Below are positions 37,959 to 47,469 of a DNA stretch of 64,000 nucleotides, in pieces. Source of the stretch: Microcella alkalica (lineage in GTDB: Bacteria > Actinomycetota > Actinomycetes > Actinomycetales > Microbacteriaceae); NCBI RefSeq assembly GCF_014595885.1, contig NZ_JABUKC010000001.1, positions 248,001 to 312,000 on the forward strand, read 5' to 3'. The notes beneath the pieces were generated by a model, which was not told where the DNA came from, did no database searches, and saw only the letters and a list, made by a program, of their open reading frames with translations. A program made the position numbers and the translations under genes. Numbering within the stretch: position 1 is the first letter of the stretch; every line of letters starts with the position of its first letter.

Positions 37959-37961
37959 AAT
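37956..37961 (+). promoter_or_regulatory. -10 element of leaderless DUF3817 gene
   Basis: TAGAAT, whose first three bases are the SURF1 stop codon, ends 6 nt before the ATG at 37968. Confidence 0.55.
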
Positions 37962-37967
37962 CGAGGC

Positions 37968-38416
37968 ATGGCGCTCGGCCCCCAGCCCTCTGACATCCCG
38001 CTCATCCGTCGCACGCTCGCCGTCTTCAAGGTCTCGTCGATCGTCACCGGCACCTTCCTGCTCGGCCTCGTCGTCATGATGGTCACGCGCTACGGCTTCG
38101 GGCGCGACATCGAGCTGCTCGGCCCCGACGGGTTCCTCGCCCTTACGCCGAAGGAGGAGCTGGTCGGCGTGAACCTGTCGATCGTGCTCCTGACCGTGCA
38201 CGGCTGGCTCTACGTCGTGTACCTCGCGTGCGACTTCGTGCTGTGGCGCGTCGCGTATCAGGGCTCGGTGCCGATGGCGTTCCTGCGCTTCCTCTGGATC
38301 GCCATGGGCGGCATCGTGCCCTTCCTCTCCTTCTACTTCGAGCGGCAGGTGCCGCGCGAGGTCGGCGCGATCGTCGCGCGACTCGAGCAGCAGACCACGA
38401 CCCAGGAGGCCGCCGC

Positions 38417-38420
<4 letters not shown>
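37968..38420 (+). CDS. DUF3817 family membrane protein
   Basis: The 150-residue product has three to four hydrophobic segments and the DUF3817 pattern [33 protein letters not shown] and a C-terminal [14 protein letters not shown]. Function is unknown; it is widely conserved beside guaA in actinobacteria. Its TGA overlaps the guaA GTG by 4 nt, indicating coupled translation. Confidence 0.88.
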
Positions 38421-39990
<1,570 letters not shown>

Positions 39991-39991
<1 letters not shown>

Positions 39992-40030
39992 TCAGGAGTT
40001 CTGGGAGGCTGGCAAGCCTCCCATCCTGAC
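39991..40030 (+). terminator. Composite hairpin after guaA
   Basis: An inner 8-bp stem GGGAGGCT-GGCA-AGCCTCCC (40003-40022) is enclosed by an outer 7-bp arm pair GTCAGGA / TCCTGAC (39991-39997, 40024-40030). It begins at the guaA stop codon. Confidence 0.7.
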
Positions 40031-40153
40031 TGCTCCTGCGGCGCCCCCGCCCGCAGAGCCTTGAGCGCGCGCGGCATGAACGCTGAGGGTGGATCGGCAG
40101 GGCGAGGTCGAGCCCGCGTGCACCCCCAGCCGAGCATCCGCCCCGCACGAAGA

Positions 40154-40177
40154 AGGGCCGCCCCGAAGGGCGGCCCT
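40154..40177 (-). terminator. Terminator hairpin of the Bax1-I gene
   Basis: AGGGCCGCCC-CGAA-GGGCGGCCCT is a perfect 10-bp stem 20 bp beyond the minus-strand stop, in the 205-bp gap between two convergent genes. Confidence 0.7.
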
Positions 40178-40196
40178 CTCGCGTCGCTGATGCGTG

Positions 40197-41003
40197 TTAC
40201 TCGCTACCGCGAAGGATCGCGAGCAGACGCAGGATCTCGATGTAGAGCCACACGACCGTGACCATGATGCCGAAGGCGGCGGTCCAGCCGAAGGCGGCAG
40301 GGGCCCCGCGCTCGACGCCCGTCTTGATCGAGTCGAAGTCGAGCACGAGCGAGTACGCCGCGAGCAGCACGACCAGGATGCCGAGCCAGAAGCCGAGCGG
40401 CAGGCCGAGGAACTCGACATCGCGAAGCCCGAACATGCTGTCGGTGACGCCGAACAGCATCAGGCCGAGGTTGACGAGCGAGAAGACTGCGTAGCCGATC
40501 ATGGCGACCAGGAAGATCTTCGTCGCGCGCTTCGAGGCGCGGATCTTCCCGCTCGTGAACAGCCAGAGCGTCACGCCGACGACCGCGAGCGTGCCGAAGA
40601 CGGCCTGCGGCACGATGCCGTCCCACTGCGACGCGAAGAACGCCGAGATGCCACCGACGAAGAGACCTTCGAGCGCCGCGTACGCGAGGGTGAGCGGCGC
40701 GCTCGGCTTCTTCTTGAAGATCAGCACGAGGGAGACAATGAAGCCGGCGATGGCGGCAGGCAGTGCGAGAAGCGGGATGAACCAACCGATCGCCGCAGCG
40801 AGGACTAGAACAGCGAACGATCCGAGGATCTTGCGGATCGTGTTTTCGTACGTCATCCGGTCGGTCTGCTCGGCGGTCGCGGCGGGGCGGCCGTACAGCT
40901 CATCGAGCTGCTCGGCGCTCGGCGTCTGCGAGAACTGGATGGCCTTCGTCGCGCTCTGCGTGAAGGCGGGGGAGTTCGAGAAAGCGGGGTTGGACGTCGC
41001 CAT
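40197..41003 (-). CDS. Bax inhibitor-1/YccA family membrane protein
   Basis: The 268-residue product has a soluble N-terminus of about 75 residues, rich in Ser and Phe near its start. Seven membrane helices follow in the TMBIM/Bax1-I pattern, including LGFWLGILVVLLAAYSLVLDFDSI with the conserved acidic pair in the last helices. Bacterial members have been described as pH-dependent calcium leak channels; function here is not shown. GAGGAAA precedes the ATG, so the longer frame is rejected. Confidence 0.9.
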   Translation of the reverse strand: MATSNPAFSNSPAFTQSATKAIQFSQTPSAEQLDELYGRPAATAEQTDRMTYENTIRKILGSFAVLVLAAAIGWFIPLLALPAAIAGFIVSLVLIFKKKPSAPLTLAYAALEGLFVGGISAFFASQWDGIVPQAVFGTLAVVGVTLWLFTSGKIRASKRATKIFLVAMIGYAVFSLVNLGLMLFGVTDSMFGLRDVEFLGLPLGFWLGILVVLLAAYSLVLDFDSIKTGVERGAPAAFGWTAAFGIMVTVVWLYIEILRLLAILRGSE

Positions 41004-41096
41004 GGTTTCCTCTTCGGTGTGTCGGCCGCGGGGGAGCTCCCCGGTCGGCACTGCGATCAGTCTAGGGAGCGTTTCTCAGCGACGGAATGCGGAAGC

Positions 41097-41639
41097 CTAT
41101 GCGCTCGCTGTGGGCGCAACGGGGCGACGGATGCTCGCCACGGGCCGAGCGAGGGCCCGAGCGCCCCAGGCCGACCCGACGAGCACGGCGGCGGTGAGGG
41201 CGAGGGCGACGGGCGTCCACCGGTACTCGGCGAACAGGGTGGCGCACAGCACGCCGTTGGCGAGCACCGGGCCGACGGCGAGCGCGCTGCGCCACGGTCG
41301 GTGCCGCACGAGCAGCCAGCAGAGGAACGGCACGGCGAGCGTCCACATCGAGGCGGGGCCGGAGAGCAGCAGCCACACGACGAGCGTCGAGGGGGCGAGC
41401 GGCACGATGCGGCGCCAGCCGGCGGCCGGCATGACGAGCCACCCGGCGACGTGGGCGGCCGAGCCGGTGATGAGCGGCAGGAGGTCGCCGGTGTCGGCAG
41501 ACTGCAGGTGCAGCAGTCCGCCCGCGATGAGCAGCAGGCCGAGCATCCACCGATCGCGGTAGCGGCCCCACCGCAGCGGCAGCAGCGAGGTGGGCTCCAC
41601 CCAGCGGGAGGTGGCGGGGGGCGGCGGCGCGGCGCTCAC
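41097..41639 (-). CDS. Hypothetical membrane protein
   Basis: The 180-residue product has about four to five hydrophobic segments (for example WMLGLLLIAGGLLHLQ and STLVVWLLLSGPASMWTLAV) and a Pro-rich N-terminus. I recognise no family. The GTG overlaps the stop of the DUF4190-like gene upstream by 4 nt, so the two are translationally coupled and probably work together. Confidence 0.75.
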   Translation of the reverse strand: MSAAPPPPATSRWVEPTSLLPLRWGRYRDRWMLGLLLIAGGLLHLQSADTGDLLPLITGSAAHVAGWLVMPAAGWRRIVPLAPSTLVVWLLLSGPASMWTLAVPFLCWLLVRHRPWRSALAVGPVLANGVLCATLFAEYRWTPVALALTAAVLVGSAWGARALARPVASIRRPVAPTASA

Positions 41640-41932
41640 GACTGCAGGGCCACCCAGACCCCGCCGACGGCGATGACGAGGGCGAGGGTCCAGACCCAGC
41701 CGAGGCCGGCGGCGACGAGAGCCATGGCGAGTCCGCGCTCGGTGCCGTACGAGCGGGTGATCTGACCCGCGGCGAGGTGGCCGAAGAGGGCGGCGAGGGG
41801 GCTCAGCAGCAGGGCGAGCACGAGGGCGAGCACGGCGAGCGGGTTGCGGCGCGGGCGCGGTGCGGCGTCGGGGCCGGTATCGGGGCCGGCGGGCGTCGGC
41901 GAGGGGCTCGGGGCGGGCATCCCGTCGATCAT
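41636..41932 (-). CDS. DUF4190-like small membrane protein
   Basis: The 98-residue product has a Pro-rich N-terminus and two membrane helices around the GHLAAGQITRSYGTERGLAMALV motif. It is the third protein of this type in the window. The ATG at 41932 is chosen because TAGCCT on the minus strand ends 7 nt before it; an ATG four codons downstream is possible. It is divergent from the glycerophosphodiesterase gene. Confidence 0.78.
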   Translation of the reverse strand: MIDGMPAPSPSPTPAGPDTGPDAAPRPRRNPLAVLALVLALLLSPLAALFGHLAAGQITRSYGTERGLAMALVAAGLGWVWTLALVIAVGGVWVALQS

Positions 41933-41939
41933 GCTCGGC

Positions 41940-41956
41940 AGGCTACCGCGTAGGGT
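41940..41956. promoter_or_regulatory. Two opposed -10 elements of divergent leaderless genes
   Basis: Minus strand TAGCCT (41945-41940) serves the DUF4190-like gene and plus strand TAGGGT (41951-41956) serves the glycerophosphodiesterase gene. They are 5 bp apart and each would have its -35 inside the other gene's start. Confidence 0.5.
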
Positions 41957-41963
41957 GGGCGCC

Positions 41964-42962
41964 GTGATCGAGCCCACGCGACCGCCGCTCGTCGTCGCGC
42001 ACCGCGGCGCGAGCGGGTACCGGCCCGAGCACACCCGCGCCGCCTACGAGCTCGCGATCGCCCTCGGCGCCGACGCGATCGAGCCCGACATCGTCGCCAC
42101 GCGCGACGGCGTGCTGGTGCTGCGGCACGAGAACGAGATCAGCGGCACGACCGACGTCGCCGACCGGCCCGAGTTCGCCGGTCGCCGCACGACGAAGACC
42201 GTCGACGGCGAGCGGCTCACCGGCTGGTTCACCGAGGACTTCACGTGGGCCGAGCTGTCGACGCTGCGCGCGCGCGAGCGCCTGCCCGCGGTGCGGCAGG
42301 CGTCGACGCGCTTCGACGACCGGTACCCGATCCTGCGCCTGCGCGACCTCATGGCGATCCTGGATGCGGCGCCCCGCCCGGTGGGCATGGTCGCCGAGAT
42401 CAAGCACGCGACGCACTTCGCGGCGCAGGGGCTGCCGCTCGACGAGCTGTTCGCCGCGGAGGTCGCGGGCTGGAGCCCGGCGGCCCCCCTCGTCGTGGAG
42501 GCGTTCGAGCAGTCGGTGCTCGGCGGCATCCGCGAGCGCGGGGTGCGGGCGCGGTACGTCTTCCTGCTCGAGAAGAGCGGATCACCCGCCGACCTCGTCG
42601 CGCGCTTCGGAGCCGCCGCGCTGTCGTACGCCGGGCACCTGACGAACGCCGGCCTCGCGCGGCTCGCGCGCGCGGTCGACGGCATCAGCGTCGACACGGC
42701 GCTCATCGCTCGACCTGCGACGCGGGGCGGGCCGGTGGTCGTGAGCGACCTGGTCGAGCGGGCGCACGCCGCCGGGCTCTCGGTCTTCACCTGGACGCTG
42801 CGGCCGGAGAATCGCTTCCTGCCCGGCGCGCTGCGCGTCGGCTCGCGCGCGGCCGACCACGGCGACTGGATGACGTGGTTCCGCACGCTCATGGGCACGG
42901 GGCTCGACGGCGTCTTCGCCGATCATCCCGACCTCGCCCTGGAGGCGCGGGCGGCACTGTAG
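41964..42962 (+). CDS. Glycerophosphodiester phosphodiesterase
   Basis: It hydrolyses glycerophosphodiesters to glycerol-3-phosphate and an alcohol. The 332-residue product has the GDPD catalytic start VAHRGASGYRPEHT, the acidic metal ligands in IEPDIVATRDGVLVLRHE and AEIKHAT, and a C-terminal GVFADHPDLAL. No signal peptide is visible, so it is probably cytoplasmic. The GTG follows a -10 hexamer by 7 nt. Confidence 0.92.
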   Translation: MIEPTRPPLVVAHRGASGYRPEHTRAAYELAIALGADAIEPDIVATRDGVLVLRHENEISGTTDVADRPEFAGRRTTKTVDGERLTGWFTEDFTWAELSTLRARERLPAVRQASTRFDDRYPILRLRDLMAILDAAPRPVGMVAEIKHATHFAAQGLPLDELFAAEVAGWSPAAPLVVEAFEQSVLGGIRERGVRARYVFLLEKSGSPADLVARFGAAALSYAGHLTNAGLARLARAVDGISVDTALIARPATRGGPVVVSDLVERAHAAGLSVFTWTLRPENRFLPGALRVGSRAADHGDWMTWFRTLMGTGLDGVFADHPDLALEARAAL

Positions 42963-42990
42963 GCGGGGCTCCGCCGTCGGGGGTGCGACC

Positions 42991-42996
42991 TAGACT
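42991..42996 (+). promoter_or_regulatory. -10 element of pcrA
   Basis: TAGACT ends 9 nt before the ATG, allowing at most a leader of two or three bases. Confidence 0.5.
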
Positions 42997-43005
42997 TGGG
43001 CGGTC

Positions 43006-45405
43006 ATGACGTTCCTGCCCGACGAGACCCTCGACATCCCCGGCATGGGTGCCGCGCCCCGCGCGGGCGCGCCCGCCGCGAGCGCGCCGACGGGCGACGA
43101 CCCCCTGCTCGCGGGCCTGAATCCGCAGCAGCGCAAGGCCGTGCTCTCGCGGGCCGAGGCGCTGCTGATCGTCGCCGGCGCGGGCTCCGGCAAGACGAGC
43201 GTGCTGACGCGCCGCATCGCGCGCCTGCTGCGCGATCGCGAGCTGTGGCCGAGCCAGATCCTCGCCATCACCTTCACCAACAAGGCCGCGGGCGAGATGC
43301 GCGAGCGCGTCGGGCAGCTCATCGGGCACGACGCCGCGCAGGGCATGTGGATCTCGACGTTCCACTCGGCGTGCGTGCGCATCCTCCGCCGCGAGGCGCA
43401 GCAGTTCGGGTTCACGCAGGCGTTCACGATCTACGACTCGGCCGATTCGCGTGCCCTCATCAAGCGCATCGTGAAAGACCTGCAGGCCGACACCCTCGGC
43501 CTCACGGTGAGCGCCGCCGCTGGCAAGATCTCGCGACTGAAGAACGAGCTCGTCGACGCGGAGGGCTACAGCAGGCAGCTCAACCCGAACGACCCGACCG
43601 AGGTGATGTTCCTCGAGGTGTTCCGGCGCTACACGGCCGAGCTCGCGCGCGCGAACGCCTTCGACTTCGACGACCTCATCGCGCAGACGGTGTACCTGTT
43701 CCGCGCCTTCCCGCAGGTGGCGGCGCTCTACCAGCGGCGCTTCCGGCACATCCTGGTCGACGAGTACCAGGACACGAACCACGCCCAGTACGCGCTCATC
43801 CGCGAGCTGACGCGGCCGGTCGAGCCGCAGCACGTGCCCGCCGACACTCGCATCGAGACCGACGTGAGCGGGGGCATCCCGGCCGCAGCTCTCACCGTCG
43901 TCGGCGACTCCGACCAGTCGATCTACGCCTTCCGCGGCGCCGACATCCGCAACATCGTCGAGTTCGAGCGCGACTTCCCCGGCGCCGAGGTGGTGCTGCT
44001 CGAGCAGAACTACCGCTCGACGCAGACGATCCTCGACGCGGCCAACGCCGTCATCGGCAACAACTTCGACCGCATCGCCAAGAACCTCTTCACCGAGGTC
44101 GGCGCGGGCGAGAAGATCGTCGGCTTCACCGGGTACAGCCAGCACGACGAGGCGCAGTTCGTCGCCGACGAGATCCAGAAGCTGCACGAGGCCGGCGTGC
44201 CGTACAACCAGATCGCCGTCTTCTACCGCACCAATGCGCAGACCCGCGCGCTGGAGGAGATCTTCATCCGCTCGGCCCTGCCGTACCGGGTGCTCGGCGG
44301 CACGAAGTTCTACGAGCGCGCCGAGATCAAAGACGTCATGGCGTACCTCATCGCGGTCGCCAACCCCGCCGACGCCCTCGCGGTGCGGCGCATCCTCAAC
44401 ACCCCCAAGCGCGGCATCGGACCGGCGACCGAGACGGCGCTCGCGCTGCACGCCGACGAGCTCGGCGGCACGATGCGCGACGCGCTGCGCGACGCCGCGG
44501 CGCTCGGCCTCGGCCCGAAGGTGACCGGCGCGATGCTCGAGCTCGCGCGTATCCTCGACGAGGCGAGCGAGAAGCTCGACACCGCGCTCGTGCCCGACAT
44601 CCTCACCGCCATCCTCGAGAAGACGAAGTACGTCGAGCTGCTGCGCGCCAGCCGCGACCCGCAGGACGAGGCGCGCGCCGAGAACGTCGAAGAGCTCGTC
44701 GCGGTCACGCGCGAGTTCCAGCGCAACAACCCCGAGGGGCGACTCGTCGACTTCCTCACCGAGGTGGCCCTCGTCGCGGCCGCCGACGACCTCGACGACT
44801 CCAGCGGCACCGTCTCGCTCATGACCCTCCACACCGCGAAGGGCCTCGAGTACGACGCCGTCTTCATCACCGGCGTGGAGGAGAACCTGCTGCCGCACCA
44901 GATGAGCGCGAGCGAACCCGGCGGCCCCGCCGAGGAGCGCCGCCTCTTCTACGTCGGCATCACGCGCGCCCGCAAGAAGCTGCACCTGAGCCTGGCGATG
45001 ACGCGATCGACCTTCGGTGACACGCAGGTCGCCGCGCCCAGTCGCTACCTGCAGGAGATCCCGGCCGAGCTCATCGACTGGCGCGACGCCCCCGGCATGG
45101 GCTACCGCTCGACCACGCAGCGCTCGCTCGGCACCACGCGCGGCGGCCGCGAGCAGTTCAGCTACGGCACCTCGCTGCCGCCAGGCAAGCCGAAGACTGA
45201 GTGGGCGAACCGCGTCACCGCGACCGTGCGCGACAACGGCGATCTCACGCTCGCCGTGGGCGACCGCATCCGCCACGTCGACTTCGGCGAGGGGCGCGTC
45301 ACCGGCGTCACCGGCGTCGGACCGAAGAGCATCGCCGAGGTGCAGTTCGAGACGGCCGGCCGCAAACGCCTGCTCATCAAGATCGCTCCGATCGAGAAGC
45401 TGTAG
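43006..45405 (+). CDS. pcrA: ATP-dependent DNA helicase UvrD/PcrA
   Basis: A superfamily 1A 3'-5' helicase for repair and replication-fork restart. The 799-residue product has the Q-motif GLNPQQRKAV, Walker A GAGSGKTSVLTRRIA, VDEYQDTN (motif II), GDSDQSIYAFRGAD (III), YRSTQTIL (IV), TLHTAKGLEYDAVF (V) and the VGITRARKKL motif VI. A C-terminal Tudor-like domain (GDRIRHVDFGEGRVTGV) is the PcrA hallmark. About 25 extra residues sit between motifs II and III. Confidence 0.96.
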   Translation: MTFLPDETLDIPGMGAAPRAGAPAASAPTGDDPLLAGLNPQQRKAVLSRAEALLIVAGAGSGKTSVLTRRIARLLRDRELWPSQILAITFTNKAAGEMRERVGQLIGHDAAQGMWISTFHSACVRILRREAQQFGFTQAFTIYDSADSRALIKRIVKDLQADTLGLTVSAAAGKISRLKNELVDAEGYSRQLNPNDPTEVMFLEVFRRYTAELARANAFDFDDLIAQTVYLFRAFPQVAALYQRRFRHILVDEYQDTNHAQYALIRELTRPVEPQHVPADTRIETDVSGGIPAAALTVVGDSDQSIYAFRGADIRNIVEFERDFPGAEVVLLEQNYRSTQTILDAANAVIGNNFDRIAKNLFTEVGAGEKIVGFTGYSQHDEAQFVADEIQKLHEAGVPYNQIAVFYRTNAQTRALEEIFIRSALPYRVLGGTKFYERAEIKDVMAYLIAVANPADALAVRRILNTPKRGIGPATETALALHADELGGTMRDALRDAAALGLGPKVTGAMLELARILDEASEKLDTALVPDILTAILEKTKYVELLRASRDPQDEARAENVEELVAVTREFQRNNPEGRLVDFLTEVALVAAADDLDDSSGTVSLMTLHTAKGLEYDAVFITGVEENLLPHQMSASEPGGPAEERRLFYVGITRARKKLHLSLAMTRSTFGDTQVAAPSRYLQEIPAELIDWRDAPGMGYRSTTQRSLGTTRGGREQFSYGTSLPPGKPKTEWANRVTATVRDNGDLTLAVGDRIRHVDFGEGRVTGVTGVGPKSIAEVQFETAGRKRLLIKIAPIEKL

Positions 45406-45527
45406 CGCTCGCCCGTGCGTCTCGTCGTTCCGCGGGATGGACCGAGCCGACCTGCGCGCCGTTCCGAACCCAGCTCGAGCCGGGGCCAGAATGAGAGGAC
45501 CCCTTCGGCACGCGTTAGGAGTCGCTC

Positions 45528-45863
45528 ATGGACCTCGTCTCGATCCAGCACCCCGGTGGCATCACCGAGGTGAGCCTCGACGGGCGCCTCAACATGGTGA
45601 CGGCCGCGCGTGTGCGCGAGGCCATCCACGAGGCGATCGTCGCGAACAGCCCGAACGTGGCCGTCGACCTCTCGCGCACGTCCTTCCTCGACTCGTCGGG
45701 GCTCGGCGCGCTCGTGTGGGGCTTCAAGGCAGCCCGCGAGGCGGGCGGCGACCTGCGGCTCGTCAGCCCGACCGAGCAGGTCAAGCTCGTGCTCGACCTC
45801 ACGAACATGAACAGCACGCTGCGCTCGTTCGACAGCCTGGACGAGGCGTACCCACGTGGCTGA
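45528..45863 (+). CDS. STAS-domain anti-anti-sigma-like protein (first of two)
   Basis: The 111-residue product is a single STAS domain of the SpoIIAA/RsbV type. The phosphorylatable serine is Ser56 in FLDSSGLGALVWG. Such proteins are phosphorylated by RsbW-like kinases and dephosphorylated by PP2C phosphatases to switch partners. TAGGAG 6 nt upstream supports the ATG. CAGAAT at 45487-45492 is a weak -10 candidate. The end overlaps the kinase/phosphatase gene by 8 nt. Confidence 0.93.
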   Translation: MDLVSIQHPGGITEVSLDGRLNMVTAARVREAIHEAIVANSPNVAVDLSRTSFLDSSGLGALVWGFKAAREAGGDLRLVSPTEQVKLVLDLTNMNSTLRSFDSLDEAYPRG

Positions 45864-47469
45864 CATGGTGGCGCGCACGCTGCGCATCACCGCTCCACCC
45901 GACGACGTCGATTCCGTGCATCAGGCGCTCGAGTCGGTCTGGGCGGTCGTTCCGGATCTGGAACCTCGCGACCGGATGTCAATCGAGACGGCGGTCATCG
46001 AACTCACGGCGAACGTCATCCAGTACGCCAATCGCGGGAGGGCCGTCTCGTTCGCCCTCACGATCGTGGTCTACGACGACCGGGTCGAGGCGACGTTGAG
46101 CGATAGCGGTGAGGTCGACGACGTCGGACTCCATTCGCGCGGGATGCCCGACGCGATGGCGGAGTCGGGCCGGGGCATCCCGATGATCCAGGCGCTCGTC
46201 GACTCCGTGGAGCACCGCCGCGTGGAGGGCTTCAACCATTGGACGCTCGTGCGCGCGCGCGAGGCGGCGCGCGATTCCGTGACACCGGCGCGGGGCATGC
46301 CGTCGGTTTCGATCAGCGGCGTCATCGATGAGATGTCTCGACAGCGAGCACTCGAAGAACTGGGGATCCTCGACACGCCGCCGGAAGAGCGCTTCGACCG
46401 CGTCACGCGGCTGGCCACCCAGCTCTTCGGGGTGTCCGGTTCGGCGATCAATCTCATTGATCGCGACCGTCAGTGGTCGAAGTCGATGGTCGGGTCGTTC
46501 CCATCCGAGGTTCCGCGCTCGCAGTCGGCGTGCGCGATCACGATCGAGACGGACCAGACTCTCATCGTGCCTGACCTCTCCCAATGGGAGGGCCACGAGC
46601 ACATCGGCATCCCCGGCGAGTTCGAGTTCTACGCCGGTCATCCGCTCTATGCCCCCGGAGGGGAGCGCATCGGCTCGTTCTGCGTCTTCGACGCAAGCCC
46701 ACGCCATTTCTCGGAACGGGAGGTCGCGATGCTCCGCGACCTCGCCAGCTGGGTGCAGCAGGAGCTCTCCGTGAGTCAGGAGCTCAGTCGCGCCGCGGAG
46801 GTGCAACAGGGCCTGCTGCCGCAGCAGCTCCTCAGCATGCCCGGATGGGATATCGCGGGTATGTGCCTTCCGGCCCGGGCCGTCGGGGGCGACTTCTACG
46901 ACTGGTACCCGGTCGGGGAGGGCGCCGCGTTCACGCTCGCGGACACGATGGGCAAGGGCATCGGCTCGGCGATCATCGCGGCGACCGTGCGCGCCGTGCT
47001 GCGATCCGCCGCGCGCTTCGGCGACGTTACCGGCGCCGTCGACGCGGCGGCGGCGGCCCTCACCGGCGATCTCGACTCGACGGGCGTGTTCGTGACGCTG
47101 TTCCACGCGCGACTCGACATGGATACGGGCGAGGTGACGTACGTCGACGCCGGCCACGGGTTGACGTTCATCGCGAAGCAGAGCGGCGAGGTGCGGCGGC
47201 TGCGCTCGACCGCTCCGCCGCTGGGCATCGACATCGAGACCGAGTGGGTGGCGCAGACCGAGTCGCTCGAGGCCGGGGATGCGCTCGTGAGCGTGAGCGA
47301 CGGCGTGCTCGACCTCTACGCCGGTGTGGAGGAGGCGCTCGAGAGCGTCACCTCGATCGTCATGCTGGCCGAGTCCGCGGAGGAGATCGTCGACGCGATG
47401 CGTGCTCGCGCCCGCGGCGTCGCCCCCGATGACGTCACCGTCCTCGTGGTCAGGAGAGACGCGGCATGA
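45856..47469 (+). CDS. Fused RsbW-like kinase, GAF and RsbU-like PP2C phosphatase
   Basis: The 537-residue protein joins three parts. Residues 1-135 are a GHKL anti-sigma-type kinase: N-box ELTANVIQYA with Asn53, G1 LSDSGEVDD, G2 SGRGIPMI. Residues 165-305 are a GAF sensor (LGILDTPPEERFDRVTRLA). Residues 310-535 are a SpoIIE/RsbU PP2C domain: QQGLLPQ, GGDFYDW with Asp346 and Asp349, ADTMGKGIG, DAGH, SDGV and DDVTVLV. It could both phosphorylate and dephosphorylate the flanking STAS proteins. The GTG overlaps the STAS gene; an ATG three codons later is possible. Confidence 0.93.
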   Translation: MADMVARTLRITAPPDDVDSVHQALESVWAVVPDLEPRDRMSIETAVIELTANVIQYANRGRAVSFALTIVVYDDRVEATLSDSGEVDDVGLHSRGMPDAMAESGRGIPMIQALVDSVEHRRVEGFNHWTLVRAREAARDSVTPARGMPSVSISGVIDEMSRQRALEELGILDTPPEERFDRVTRLATQLFGVSGSAINLIDRDRQWSKSMVGSFPSEVPRSQSACAITIETDQTLIVPDLSQWEGHEHIGIPGEFEFYAGHPLYAPGGERIGSFCVFDASPRHFSEREVAMLRDLASWVQQELSVSQELSRAAEVQQGLLPQQLLSMPGWDIAGMCLPARAVGGDFYDWYPVGEGAAFTLADTMGKGIGSAIIAATVRAVLRSAARFGDVTGAVDAAAAALTGDLDSTGVFVTLFHARLDMDTGEVTYVDAGHGLTFIAKQSGEVRRLRSTAPPLGIDIETEWVAQTESLEAGDALVSVSDGVLDLYAGVEEALESVTSIVMLAESAEEIVDAMRARARGVAPDDVTVLVVRRDAA

